A stretch of 64,000 nucleotides of DNA, from the NCBI RefSeq assembly GCF_963678635.1, contig NC_087070.1, positions 33,681,955-33,745,954 on the forward strand, in the 5' to 3' direction. Positions within the stretch are counted from its first letter, which is position 1, and every line of letters starts with the position of its first letter. This document shows positions 1 through 11,528 of this stretch, in pieces. The position numbers were made by a program, and so were the translations under genes. This stretch comes from Symsagittifera roscoffensis. Lineage: Eukaryota > Xenacoelomorpha > Acoela > Convolutidae. The notes below the pieces were generated by a model, which made no database searches, was not told the DNA's origin, and saw only the letters and a program-made list of their open reading frames with translations.

Positions 1-2200
1 TAAACAGAGTAAATGGAAAAAAAAACAAAGAAAAACGAAAAGTCAAAAACTATGCCAAACAGGAGTAGGTAAACTTGAAGCCAACTTTTAAAAAGCATTG
101 AATAGAACCTTCTCCGTCACTTGTTAAATTTTCAAAAACTTTTTTTCTGTTCACATAGTCCAATTGTTTTATAATTGGCGTTACTCATTTGGTCAATCTC
201 GTATAACCCTTCGTTACACCATTACATTGATACTTATGTTGATGGGAAAAACAAAAAGAGCCAAAGTGTTTTTGATGGTTGAAGGAAATGTACATTTGAG
301 AAATCGATTCGGTGATTCTGTAGGACAAGTTGTTCCTAGGAAAAATTCAATGTTCCAAACTGATATCGCTTTTCAATCGCAAGCATTAGAGTCCTCCGCG
401 TAATGATTCCCTGCACATTTATGGGCAAATAAAAAAATTCAAAAAAATTCAAACTTGTTTGCTGAATTAAAACAAAAAATCAGACAAAATTTTTGCAAAA
501 CAAATTAATTATTTCCACAACTAGGCTTGAGAAATGGCATTCACTTAGTTAGAAGAAAGCTAAACCTTCAAAACGAACCCCTATTTTGGAACTAAACCCA
601 AAAAAGTAACCAACGATCGATGGACCGAAAACTACAAGAAAAAACTAAGCCGTTGTGATCTCATGCATGTGCCTTATTTTTTCCCCAGATGCGCTAGATG
701 ATTAATTCCAATGAATTTTTCTGAAAGTAATTTGAAACCAGAAACCGGTGTAATAATTTCACGTGTGAAAACTTACAAACATCAAGAATAAAATCTTTAC
801 GGGAAAAACTAGCACCTGGTTGCACTACATTGGCTTATCGCAAGACTACAAATCTTTATTAAAAATTGATCGTCTCACAATTCGTTTTATATTAAGTTTG
901 TTTCGCTGACAAATATGAAACAAAAACAACCAAAAACTTTGAAACCAGAGAATCGAGAGAATACACAGTTGATGATTTTCCTCTGAACAGCACTTCTTAG
1001 TAGAAAGTTAAGTAGTATACGTATACGTCAAGAGCAAAATAAAAATTTATATAAGTAATGTGACTATACTGTATGTGATCTATCCTATATGCCTGAGCTT
1101 ACAAGGGTCCCTTTCTTGTTATTCGGATTGCCAATCTTTTCCGAAGGGTTATTTTTGTTACTATTTTTGAAACCCGTTTCGAACTAGCCTTCCATAAATT
1201 TTTTCTTAAGGCAGGTAGAGCGGAAAATTTTAGAGTGGGAGCACGCAAAATAGTTTTAAAATTACAAAACGAATAAGTCAGTTAAAAAAATTAAAAAATC
1301 TTTTAGATTGCTGAGAATAACTAATTTGGAAAAAAATGAAAAATTTGAAAGTTTCGAAAAAAATAATCTATCACAATCAAGAAAGTAAACTTGAAAAAAA
1401 ATGCCAAGACAAAACAGTTATAAACTAGCATCGGAAGAAAACATATTCAGCGGAAATAAAGCCGAAAACACAGTGGCAGAAACCTTTAGGCCGAAATTTT
1501 AGGAAACTGTACAAAAAAATACCAAGTTCTCTCACCATCAAAACACACAGCACTCACCACACGAAAAAAAAACTTTGTTTGTTCATAAAACGTCGCAAAA
1601 TGAGGCTTCTTAGCTGATATAATATAGGCCAAAACCTATCAAGTCCAATATACCTTGAAGCTAAAAGGCTATTTGTAATATAATAGATTGTGTTAATATC
1701 CTTAGCATTGGCTGTACTTAATAGCTGCTTACTGATCAAAATGAACGCTCTCAAAATGAACACATTTTGTCGCAACAATGTTTGTGCGGCAATAATATTT
1801 GCGACTTAGGTTGAAAAAAAAGATTGTTCATACTACAACACAAGCTTTGCTTGTTTAATAGAGCAAGGTACCACCGGAAGTCTAGATGATTCCTGTGAAC
1901 AAAGTTATTTACAAGAAAAATTCCATTTCTCTATTGCAATACCCTTGCTTATCGCTGAGGGTAAAAAAGACTTAGAACTTACAAAAAATAATAAAGTCGC
2001 CCTCACCATCAAAACATATACCTACATTTGCACACTTAGTTCATTGGCTTAACCACTAACCGACTGCTGCTTATTAACGCTACTTTACCCGTTATTCAGC
2101 ACTTCATCATTGTTGCTCATATCATGGAAAACCCTTAATGTTCCCGACTGAATTTTAACATTACTGACAGGGGTGGCAGTTTGTTGCTTCTTAAAATTTT

Positions 2201-2270
2201 TGAAAAGTTTGACGTTGGTTAATTTTGACAAAGAAAAAAATTTGAGCTCATTATTCCTCCCGATTTGACG
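2201..2270. repeat. 70-bp direct repeat, copy A
   Basis: This segment recurs at 2578-2647 with one mismatch that I can see (an A-run position). Both copies begin TGAAAAGTTTGACG and end CCCGATTTGACG. The two copies are 377 bp apart and lie in the same orientation in otherwise unrelated A/T-rich sequence. Function is unknown; a recent local segmental copy is the simplest reading. Confidence 0.85.
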
Positions 2271-2577
2271 ACTTTCAATCCTATTTTAACAAAACGAAGG
2301 CAGATGAAATCTTTTCAATTTGGAATTTGGAATCATGGCACGAATATCTTTTACTTGCTATAACAAAGGGCAAGTTAAAACCATCGGGAGAAAACAAAAA
2401 AACATCGATTTACAAAATTTCCGTCATTTTATCCGAAAAAGGTACTAGATGATCCTGAAACTGACACAGAGCCAAAGCAGCAACTCACAAAGAGGCAGCA
2501 AATTTGCATCAAATGCCGCTTGCATTGCTAAAAACACAGACCACGTTTCAAGAAGAAAAAAAACATCGTGTAACGAT

Positions 2578-2647
2578 TGAAAAGTTTGACGTTGGTTAAT
2601 TTTGACAAAGAAAATAATTTGAGCTCATTATTCCTCCCGATTTGACG
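2578..2647. repeat. 70-bp direct repeat, copy B
   Basis: This is the second copy of the repeat at 2201-2270 and differs at one position within an A-rich stretch. The flanks differ from those of copy A, so the shared block has sharp edges. Confidence 0.85.
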
Positions 2648-3251
2648 AGGAAATAAAGCCGAAAACTCTCTGGTTGAAATGTGGAAGCAAGAAAAAAGTG
2701 AATATGAATTTTATAACAGTAGTGTTATATGAATTCATATTCATATTTTTATGAGTATAAACAAAAATAGGATAAGCCATAAGCGAATTTAATGATCTTA
2801 TAAAGGAAATTTTAAAAAAACGATGAAAAAAATTGAAAAAAAAAAATATTTTGATGGAATTCATGTTTGCCGGAGAAGTTTTTCTGGCCTAAAGTTCGAA
2901 TTATCATATACCAAACGTTAATCAATTGCAGTACTCGCTCGAAAATAGACGAAAAATCAAAATCTCAAACCGGTTTTTCTCAACAGTAGGAGACATTTTT
3001 GGAATCTTTTTAATGCCGTTCGAATCACGACTAGAAGGGCTTGAATATGATTTATGAATCGTTTCTGTCCGATGATTATTTGTGGTACCCGATTTTGCGT
3101 GGAAAAAAAAATTGAAAAAAAACTCAAAAAATTAACCCGACACAAAGTTCCTCCCCATTTTCAATGGTCGGAACAAAAAGAACTAAGCTGATCGCAAAAA
3201 AATTGAGAAAAACAAAAATAGTTTTCGAACAAAAACCTCAAAAGACTACGA

Positions 3252-3325
3252 TTTGTGATTTTGCACCTACCGTCAAAGGGACCTTTTACGGTACCACTGA
3301 GTCTTAACCACTGGGTCATGCTGCT
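3252..3325 (-). repeat. tRNA-like segment, possibly a SINE head or tRNA relic
   Basis: Read on the minus strand, the segment starts GCAGCATGACCCAGTGG, which resembles the 5' acceptor strand and A box of a tRNA. About 45 nt later comes GGTGCAAAATC (3257-3267), which resembles a degenerate B box (GGTTCGANNCC). The A-box to B-box distance fits a tRNA of about 73 nt. I could not draw a full cloverleaf with a good anticodon arm, so this is not called as a functional tRNA. A tRNA-derived SINE or a decayed tRNA copy is the likelier reading. Confidence 0.3.
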
Positions 3326-3492
3326 TTGGTTTTTACTTCTTTCTTGCATACCTTTTTTTTCATGCAGGCAGTGAAGAATTGCATGTTGCTGAAGTAAATA
3401 CAATGTCTGAATAACTCGTAAACTGTGCAGAAAATTTGTTCTAAAATGTGCGACTTGCATTGAAAAAAAAATTGGTCTTATAACACTACTTT

Positions 3493-3508
3493 CACAAGCT
3501 CGCTTGTG
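3493..3508. repeat. Short perfect snap-back palindrome
   Basis: The sequence CACAAGC-TC-GCTTGTG forms a perfect 7-bp stem. A related palindrome, ACAAGC-TTT-GCTTGT, lies at 1840-1854, and a partial relative of it occurs near 7786. These may be remnants of a small dispersed repeat, or simple chance palindromes. Confidence 0.4.
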
Positions 3509-5671
3509 TCAACAAATGACAACCAAAAATTGTATCTTAGGTTGTCAACTAACCTTATAACACAAGCGTTGCAGGCGCACTAAGTTATATCACGGTCACT
3601 TTAAAATATAGCAAAAACAGAATCTTAAGCTGCTACAGATGATAGACCACCCATAAATATGAAATAGCTAAAATTAGGAATACCCAATGTGAAAAAATGC
3701 GATGAAAAATAAACTTTGAATTGCTATGCAAAGATTACAACAACAACTTTTTCAAAACCACTCAAACAATAATTGAACATGCTCGTGTCTCTTTCATTTT
3801 TTTAAAATAATATTCAATTATAAGAGCTTTTCTTGTAGATCAGATAGGGATTGGAAGTTAACAAGAAAAGTCCCTTTAAATTAAGATACACTGATACACA
3901 ATAACGTAAAACATCCATTTAAATACGCCCCGAAAAAAATACACCCAAAACTTTATCGCTAACAAATCAGAAATTAGTTATGAAAAATAAGATCTCTGCT
4001 GAACATCGAATAGCAATCTGATTTCATAAACGCAGTTTGAAGTAAGTTTTGAGTTTGTTGAAGAGCTGAAACGTTGTTTTCTGTATGTATTTTTTTCAGT
4101 CGATTTGGCCATCTTGTTTTGATTTCTCGCTGCCGACTATCAATTCCGCTCAGAATAGAATTGATGACTGTTTCTTTTTTGCAAACCGAATCTAAACAAA
4201 GCTAATAACGTCAATCCGAGCAATTTTAAATGAACACCCAGATTGAGCCAAAATACATTGCGTTTCAAAAAATTCACGCTCTTTCTTTCTACTCCAGAGC
4301 TTTTTTTGTATGAGAGCACATTCTACAATAGATATTTTGTTTCTTTAGAAAATTCAACAAATGTTTTTTCGCTTTCTTAAACAAAAGAACATTTGATTAG
4401 TTGCTGTCATTTTGGGCTGAATTATCAGCCCTCAGATTTACGAATCTTGTTAGAATCTCTCGCTTGTATTACTTACGCAATGCAATGTGACGATACACTC
4501 CCATTTTCTCGCAGATTTCCTTCCCGATATTTTATCAAATCAAATTTCAAAAAATCAACCAAATTTTTAATAAATCAAAAACAATTTAAAACTAACGCTA
4601 GCTAATTTATGCATCAAAATTCCAAAACAATTTCAATTCAGGCCATCAAAATAAACTTATGAATCATACTTATTTTGAAATAAAATATTTAGTAATAAAA
4701 TAATCAGCTCAAAAATATCTATTTACAGGCTGAGAAACCAACACGTTTTTTCATCAAATTTTAATAACACGCCATAGAATTCATCATTTAAAATATCAAT
4801 CTAAACGTTTAAATGCTGATCAAAATGAGTGATTCATAATTAGTAAACTTTATTAAATAAAATAGAATAATTTTCATGGCCATCACTTAACGCAAGATAG
4901 TAAAAGTTGAAAAAGAGAAAATTTAAATTTTAAATCGGCATCTCGAAAGAGTTTGTACAACAACTTTGACAGAAACAGTTTTTTTTAACCCAAATTATGT
5001 GAACTATCAAGAAAACAAACCTAAAGAAAATTTAGCGAGCGTAACGTACAAATATGTTTAAAAGTACTATGTACAGATAAATCGTATCTATCAAAGAGAA
5101 AAACAGCAACTCATGATGCTCAAGATCAAAACTCTCCAAACTAATTCATATTCAAATCGATTTAATCCAATCCAAATCGATAGCATTCACGGATAAAAAA
5201 CCCAAATCGCAATATTTATCTACAATTCACAATTTCCTCGAGTTTCGCAACAGTTTCCGTTAAGATTACTTCCATGAAGACTTCGGTCAGAGGCGCCCTG
5301 TAAAACGTGTCACGGTTATTTTTCGATAAGTATTTTCTTATGTCACTTTTATAGACCTGGCACAATTTCTACCAATCCAGCAAGGGCATTTATATTACTT
5401 AAGCCTCTGAGCCAAATAAAAAATATTTTGAGCTAGTTGTTTATGTTTTTCAAAACTTTTTTGTCAGTCCAAACAAAAATTCAAATTGGCATCAATTCAT
5501 CTCGCCCAATTAAAACTGTAAATACTGAACCAAAGCTGGAAAACGAAACCAAATCGAGCAGAATCATTCTTTTTTAAGTGAACTCGGCTCTTTTAAAACA
5601 GACAACTAAGTCTTGAATCGAATAAAAACATACTAGGGTCAAACCTATCATATCAAAAAAATAGTGTGAAG

Positions 5672-8600
5672 TTATTGCTGCTGCATCTGCTGGTAGAACC
5701 GCTGCCACTGCTCCATGGCTTCCATCGGGTTCTGAGACCCGGAACTCGAGGGTTGTCCAGCCGATGTTCCGGCGCTTCCACTGGGCATTGACCAGTTAGG
5801 CTGACTGCCCCCACCCGGCATCGAAGGAGCCCCGGAACCCCCCGCTGGATTGCCACCTGATGACGCTCCACTTCCGCCCATCATGCTCTTCATGTAATTC
5901 ATCCACATCTCAATCTGCTCCTGATTGAAACATTTGAAAAGCTACAAATTGCAACAACAGAACAAACAGATAAAATTGAAGCTTAATCATCTTTACAGTT
6001 CTTCATAACACCCCGTTTCATGGAAACACAAGTCTTCAATTATTGGTATCAGAAAAACTTCAGCATGATTTACAGTAAAAAATAACAGGCGGCGAAGCGG
6101 AGCTTCGTACCATTTGCGATACATCAAAAACATAACGGGAAAAAGCCACGTAGTCGAAAACCAATTTCGGAACAACGTCGATAACTAGGTCCATCAAAGT
6201 TTCCACTGTCTCGAAGAAAAAAATCAACTTGAGGTAAAAGTTTTGAGAAACAGTCGCTAGCAGTAAAAAGCATCTATGCATCGGTATTTAAGAAGACGAA
6301 AATTGCGTAGACGCCCTTTGAGCCGAAAAAATTGGCCAATGAGAACTTCGAGCAATAAAATACACCCCGCACACATAATATTGAAAAATTGACAACAGAA
6401 GGTTGAAAAAGTGTAAAAGAACAAAGAAATCGAAAAAAATGGATTGGAAATGAGTCAAGTCAAAGCTAATCAAATTTGCAAAGATACCTAAGTTCAATCA
6501 TAAATGTATTAATATGTATGGTGCTGGTGCACTTCTGTAGTTATTGGGACAATTAAAGACTTTCCTTGAAAAAAAAACGATAAACAAAACCATCAAGACC
6601 TATGAAAATGAAAATCACTTCGTTCTCAAACTTAAAAAATACTTTCTTCTTGCAACGGTACAATTTGAAGCGACTAAGCCGATATAAAAATAGAGTAAAA
6701 CTTTAAAGCCGACTAAACAGTTTGAGGGAAAGACAAAAAGCCCTGAATGTTCCGACTGCCTTTTGAGGTTTATGGAGCGGTATAACAAAAAAAATGTAAT
6801 AAAATAAAATGAATTTTTTTTCAAAAATTTCAAATTTTTTTAATGAAAAACATCCCCCAGACGCCATATAAAGTACAAAAGGATAGATTTCGCTCCTTGT
6901 AACAAATCAATTAGGGCAAATACGCTTCCTTCAACCAATTTGGAACGATTTCTAAGACGGATTAAATATCCGCTTACGCGTTAATAGCGCTAAATATATC
7001 GCGCGTTAATTGTCCCAAATTGGCCAAAATGGCAATCATTAAACCCCCATAACTTTACGAAAAATGGTCACAGGTGAAACATATTTTCAAACTTAAGCTC
7101 AGGACAACAATAGCTTTCGAATGATATAAAAAAATTTCGTCAAAAATGGCTAGTTTAAAAGTCGAAATTGAAGAAAAAAACCCACCCCGAGCACAAATAT
7201 TCCTTTACTTTCGTATCGAACGTCGGAACAAAAATATTGACTTCTTGTAAAAAAATTCAAGATTCGAGAAAAAAAATGGCCTTAGAGCTGTTTGAATTTC
7301 CAGGACAATTTAAGATGGACACTTTTTCGATAAAATTAATTCAATGAGACAACTGAATCAAAAGGTGAATATTTTTATTTCGCTGGAAATCTGATTAATA
7401 AAATCCATTTTCGAAATTAGAAGTCGATCACGTTTACACTTTCGCTAATCTATGTATTTACACTTTCGTGGATTTTGCCTTGCTTTTAACAAAGGCAATT
7501 ACTGAAGTTAACAATAAATCGAAACTCAAACCGCGAAACTATAATTGAGAAAAAAATTCGACTCATAAAGATAACTTTTTTTACGTCCCGAATCTGGAGA
7601 TTGAGAGCCTTGCGTGCTCGCATCTGCGCCTTTATCTCCATTCAATTTATAAACACTAGCTACAAATAAACAGATGCTACATATTTGCTTCTGCTATACA
7701 GCAAAAGTGCCATCAAATAATCACTTTTTTTTTAGTTGGTTGGAAAAATACTGATTCGCCACAGAACACTAAGCCTGCTAGCTCGCTTGTGCAACGCAAA
7801 GGCGAATCGAAGCTACGCATCACTTGCCATACAAAAAAGCACGTAGCATTACAAGCTAACAAATAGTCAGGGAGATGGAAATAACCAAGTTGAAATAAAA
7901 CTTGAAAAAATCAACTTTTTTGGAAATACGAAACATTCAATCTCAGACAAACAGACAAGAGATACAACCACTAGCATTAGGACATTTTTTAGTATGTTCG
8001 AAGCCAACTAAGCCAACAACACGTAGTTAGACGCCAATTACAAATGTGTAAGGAAATTTGTTTACGGGAAAAAAGTCTAGTTCCCGATTACAAAACACTT
8101 GCTCTCGCAAATGTAATAACGGAAATTAAATGCAAACACGCTCCAAATAGGTCTGAGAAATCACCATTTCAGAATTAAATAATTCTTACAAATTTGTAAG
8201 AAAAGTTGTTAAATGGAAAAAAATATATGATTCACTAATGAGTACCTTCGAGTAGTTCTGTCCACTTTGCTGCCCCATCTGTTCCATGTATTTCTTCATG
8301 TAGTCCATGTACTGATTCATGTAGTCTGGTTGACCTGCTGCCTGCTTCTGGAAGCTCTGCATCCACTGAGACCACTGCTCGTACGGGTTACCTGAAATTT
8401 ACATCAGGTAACCTACGACAAAAAAATCTACAATTTTGCAGTTTGAAAATTAATTTGTTTTTATACACCCGTTTAGAATTATGAATCTCTCATATGGTCC
8501 TAGAAAAACCCCGATTCTGGGTTTGATTTAGTCTGTAATGCAATACCTCCTGATCCTCCTGCTCCACCTGGCATCATCATATTCTGCGGTGGCATTCCTC

Positions 8601-10062
8601 CCGCTGCAGGGTTCATCCATCCGGCAGCCGGATTTCCAGAATTCGGCATCATGCCTCCGGGAGCTCCTCCGGGATACCCTCCACCCATCGCTCCCATTTG
8701 CTGCATCGGATCCATGCCTCCTCCTTGCTGTCCCATCATACCCATATACTGCATCTGGTTCTGCGGCATCATCTGTTGCCCCATCATTTGATGATTGCCT
8801 CCACCTTGTTGATTCTGCTGCATGAACTCTTGCTGAGACATAAATCTCTGATGTTTCGGAACTTCTCCTACAATCTGCTTAATCAGATGCTGCGCCTTAG
8901 CAGTCTGGTACTGATTTCCCGAAATCTTGAAGATCCTCACTCGGTCACTGCTGGTGTTCGCTTTTGCATGACGGTCTAACTCAATATTCGCACCACTTTG
9001 CATCTTTAGAAGACGTATAACTTCTCCATTCTTGCCAATAACAAGACCAGCTTTAGAAGCAGGAACAGACATCTGAACGACTGTTTGAGAATTATCCATT
9101 GGTGCACTATATTGATTGGCCAGTTGATCGCCGTGATCGTGATGACCACCATGGTGATGATGACCACCTCCATCTTTCTTTCCCTCCATTGACGCAACCA
9201 TTTCCAGAATCTTCTGTGCACAATTCTGGTAATTATCCGGATCACCCAAAATTTGACATATCTTTGTACCAGGGTCTTGGGATGGTATGTCCGGTTTGAA
9301 CTGAATCCTTACGTTATAATCATCTTGCATCTTTTTGATGGTAGCGCCTCCATTCCCAATAATTAACCCAACTGCTGCTTTGGGCACAGGGATCTCAACA
9401 TACGGAGGAGCTCCACCAGAGCCTTGATTTATCAAATCCAGAACTAATGTTCGCGCTTTCTGCACTGCCTCCTTGGTTCCGGTGATTTTCAATGGCTTGT
9501 CAATGCCATTATTTTGGTTAGTCTCTTGTATTAAATACATTTTTGCATTGCTTTCCGCCATCAATTGTTTGATAGTTGCTCCTTGAGATCCGATTATCAG
9601 GCCAGCTTTTGCAGCTGGAATAACTACATCAATTGTTTCAACGTCATTGGCCTCACCTTCTCCGCCGCCATGCTGATCGATTAGAGCTTGAATCCTGTTT
9701 CTAACTTCATTGATATTTTCCTGCAAGCCAGTCAAAGTGACCGCTCTTGGTTTACCGTAACTATTAGGTGCAACCTCAATTTTAGTTGATGTTTCATTCT
9801 GTAAGGCCATTATGTGCTGGCCACTTGCTCCAATCAACAGACCAACCATATGATCCGGAACAAAAAGAGTTTCTGTGATGGCGGTCTCGGGGATGACGAT
9901 AGACGGCGCAACACGGAAAGAGCCATCGAAAACTTTTTTCATTGGTGGTACAATTCCTGCCATTTCTTCGAACTTTCTCTTTACACCATGCTCTTCGGAA
10001 ACTTTAGTGGCAATAGGTCGAGGAGGTCCTGGTACGTGCGGAGTATTGTTCAAAAACGGCAT
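5672..10062 (-). CDS. Four-KH-domain RNA/ssDNA-binding protein, FUBP/KSRP-like (3 coding exons)
   Basis: Coding exons are 10062-8547, 8391-8246 and 5920-5672. They join in frame at GT/AG sites (donors GTATTG and GTACTC; acceptors AAATTTCAG and TTTCAATCAG) to give 636 residues. Four KH domains lie at about residues 60-130, 143-213, 220-290 and 325-398, with GxxG loops GASG, GSQG, GNGG and GKNG. A basic KRKFEEM patch sits near residue 30, and a His/Gly run (about 298-311) lies between KH3 and KH4. The tail is rich in Gly, Met, Gln and Pro. It ends in Trp/Tyr/Gln-rich segments that recall the tyrosine-rich C-terminal motifs of FUBP proteins. This family binds single-stranded DNA or U-rich RNA and acts in transcription, splicing and mRNA decay, mainly in the nucleus. 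Four KH domains and this order match the family's usual plan. The start is the first ATG after a TATTTCAG site and precedes a conserved-looking N-terminus. Confidence 0.9.
5921..8245 (-). other. Second intron of the KH gene (about 2.3 kb)
   Basis: The intron is bounded by GTACTC at 8245-8240 and TTTCAATCAG at 5930-5921, read on the minus strand. It is A/T-rich with no long frame. It carries one copy of a 33-nt hairpin motif (6091-6123) that recurs upstream of the gene. It also has a CG-containing palindromic patch near 6935-7023, flanked by the inverted 9-mers CCAATTTGG and CCAAATTGG. The first intron (8392-8546) is only 155 bp. Nothing else was recognised in it. Confidence 0.8.
6091..6123. 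repeat. 33-nt dispersed hairpin motif, intronic copy
   Basis: The motif contains the perfect stem-loop CGAAGC-GGA-GCTTCG (6093-6107) followed by ACCATTTGCGATACA. It matches 10193-10225 at 29 of 33 positions. Such end hairpins are common in small non-autonomous repeats. The family is not recognised. Confidence 0.6.
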
Positions 10063-10080
10063 CAGACAGTCAAAATAAGC

Positions 10081-10089
10081 CCTGAAATA
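10081..10089 (-). promoter_or_regulatory. Candidate 3' splice site 19 nt upstream of the KH gene ATG
   Basis: The minus strand reads ATATTTCAG then G, a good nematode-type acceptor, just before the chosen start codon. The only nearby donor-like GTAAGT is about 20 nt upstream, too close for an ordinary intron. The site may therefore accept a trans-spliced leader or a more distal 5' UTR exon. This is inference from sequence only. Confidence 0.45.
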
Positions 10090-10509
10090 TTATCAAACTT
10101 ACAACAACGATAGTACAGAATGATCTGAACGCAAGTACAGAATGCAAGTGGCAGGCGCAGAATGCAAGTAGCACAGAATGATCCGACACAGAGGCGAAGC
10201 TGAGCTTTGCACCATTAGCGATACAAAAGAAAAATGTTTTTAAAAAATCGAAAAGATCGAAAGAAAAAAATAGATCTATTAAAGGACTAACAACAACAAC
10301 AAAACTTTTATTTATATCGGATAATACATCCAATACATGTTTACAAATTTAAGTGTACACTCCTCTTAAAACTCTCGAAGGGAAAATACAGAGTTGTTTT
10401 TCCAATTTAGTCTTAATTGAAAAAAAAAATAATATTTTTATTATTTTTTAATGCTAAAGTTACGTTTCCCAAATTAAATTTGATTTAAATGAAAAAAAAA
10501 AAAAAAAAA
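10090..10509. other. Upstream region of the KH gene
   Basis: This stretch separates the gene from the LINE. It contains a short imperfect array of CAGAATG-type words at about 10110-10180, the second copy of the 33-nt hairpin motif, and an 18-base A run at 10492-10509 that abuts the LINE 3' end. It should include the promoter, but I see no clear core-promoter element. Confidence 0.5.
10193..10225. repeat. 33-nt dispersed hairpin motif, upstream copy
   Basis: The sequence matches 6091-6123 at 29 of 33 positions. One difference falls in the stem and leaves a G-T pair rather than breaking it. The surrounding sequence differs from that of the intronic copy. Confidence 0.6.
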
Positions 10510-10607
10510 TTTAGTCTTCATAACTCCAGCGTTTCTGGGTCGCAGCGTATCCGCGGCATAATCCGTTCTGCGTGGTAGGAGATGATATAGCTGATGCAGA
10601 TACCCGG
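10510..10607 (-). mobile_element. 3' end of the LINE, cut off by the LTR insertion
   Basis: Read on the minus strand, this block continues the LINE ORF2 frame that stops at 35199 on the far side of the LTR element. The codons pick up in frame, giving an Arg-rich tail (containing LLPRRTDYAADTLRPRN) typical of LINE ORF2 C-termini. It ends with ATGAAGACTAAA next to the homopolymer run (T on the sense strand). A CCG is shared by both sides of the insertion, which would be a short target duplication. I see no longer duplication. Confidence 0.75.
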
Positions 10608-11528
10608 TGTAACATTCGCCCGGAAGATACATATCGACGGATAACAAAACTAAGTCTTAAGACGACTGGCTAGCGTCTAAACAGAGCTTTGCATGTTTTT
10701 CACCGTCTCTACCAAGCCAGTACTTTTCGGTGGTCTTTCTTACATCAGGCTGACAAAAACGTTACTGTTCTCCGGCTTCGACCAGAACGCTCAAATTAAC
10801 TGAATTACATGCAAAATTAGTGAGCTCATGGCTGGGTCTCTGTATCCCCAGACCACGAGGTCACTCCTAAAAACAGGGCTGCTACTTATCATATTACTAT
10901 TGTTTTTGTTCAGTAGATAAAAATCATCATCTCCATCGAAGATGGATCAACCCTTTCCCCCCAACTCCTAGCACCTCATCCTTGTCAAAACTAATCAAAA
11001 TATCAGTTAAATTCAAGTCAGGACATGACAGGATGCTAAAATTCAATACAAGTTCATAAAAGTTCCCGTCCCGAGACCCTTCCGGATTCTTGAATCCGGC
11101 GAATCAAGCTCCTTAACCTCAGGTTCACGCTAACTCGGAGGGCTGGTTTTTACCCTTCACCGTTGTTCGCAACGGCCTTGCAACTATTGTAACAGCACAA
11201 TAGTTGCAACTCGGAACGTCCTCTGCTGTTCGGTAGTTCGTTGTTGTTTTTTAGTCTCGATTTTCGTACTGTTCGTAATCGCAGATAAAGTTGTTCTGTT
11301 TCTTTCTGCTATTTTAGCCAAAATGGCCGTTTTAACATTTCTCAGAAATGTTACGTCATCACTTCGAAAATTTAAAATTTAGAATTCCAGAATCTTCTAG
11401 CCTTCACCGTTTGGCCAATCATTCAAATAACGTCCTTATCCGTTCTAAATCGCCAATCCGGAAGGTTCACTGCTAAAATCCTGAATTCTACAGAGACTGC
11501 ATTTTGGCCATTCTGGTCGAATGTCACA
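10608..11528 (-). repeat. 3' LTR of copy 1
   Basis: The 921-bp sequence matches 34278-35198 without a difference that I could find. Termini are TG...CA. Two hairpins stand out. One has 13-bp perfect arms (11178-11190 and 11197-11209) around a 6-nt loop. The other is a 6-bp stem with a 4-nt loop at 11160-11175. Both are also present in the diverged LTR of copy 2, with a different loop in the first. I did not identify a TATA box or polyadenylation signal with confidence. Confidence 0.95.

Larger units (their letters stand above)
1..5671. other. A/T-rich intergenic region, no convincing gene
   Basis: This stretch is rich in A and T runs. The longest open frames are under about 100 codons and show no recognisable domain or codon bias. 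I see no rRNA or intact tRNA gene. It holds the 70-bp direct repeat, the tRNA-like segment and small snap-back palindromes listed separately. The end near 5300-5671 would contain the 3' UTR of the KH gene on the minus strand, but I could not fix a polyadenylation signal. An exon of an unrelated gene could be missed here because short exons are not visible by eye. Confidence 0.5.

Noticed and set aside
164-403. 79-codon frame in the intergenic region
   Set aside because: It is short, in A/T-rich DNA, and shows no domain or supporting context.
3252-3325. Functional tRNA gene
   Set aside because: Box-like words are present but I could not form a convincing cloverleaf or anticodon arm.
3161-3460. 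99-codon minus-strand frame
   Set aside because: It overlaps the tRNA-like segment, has low-complexity composition and no recognisable motif.
10492-10509. A-run as the poly(A) tail of the LINE
   Set aside because: On the LINE's sense strand the run is T, not A, so it is not an ordinary poly(A) tail; it may be a pre-existing homopolymer or a terminal repeat.
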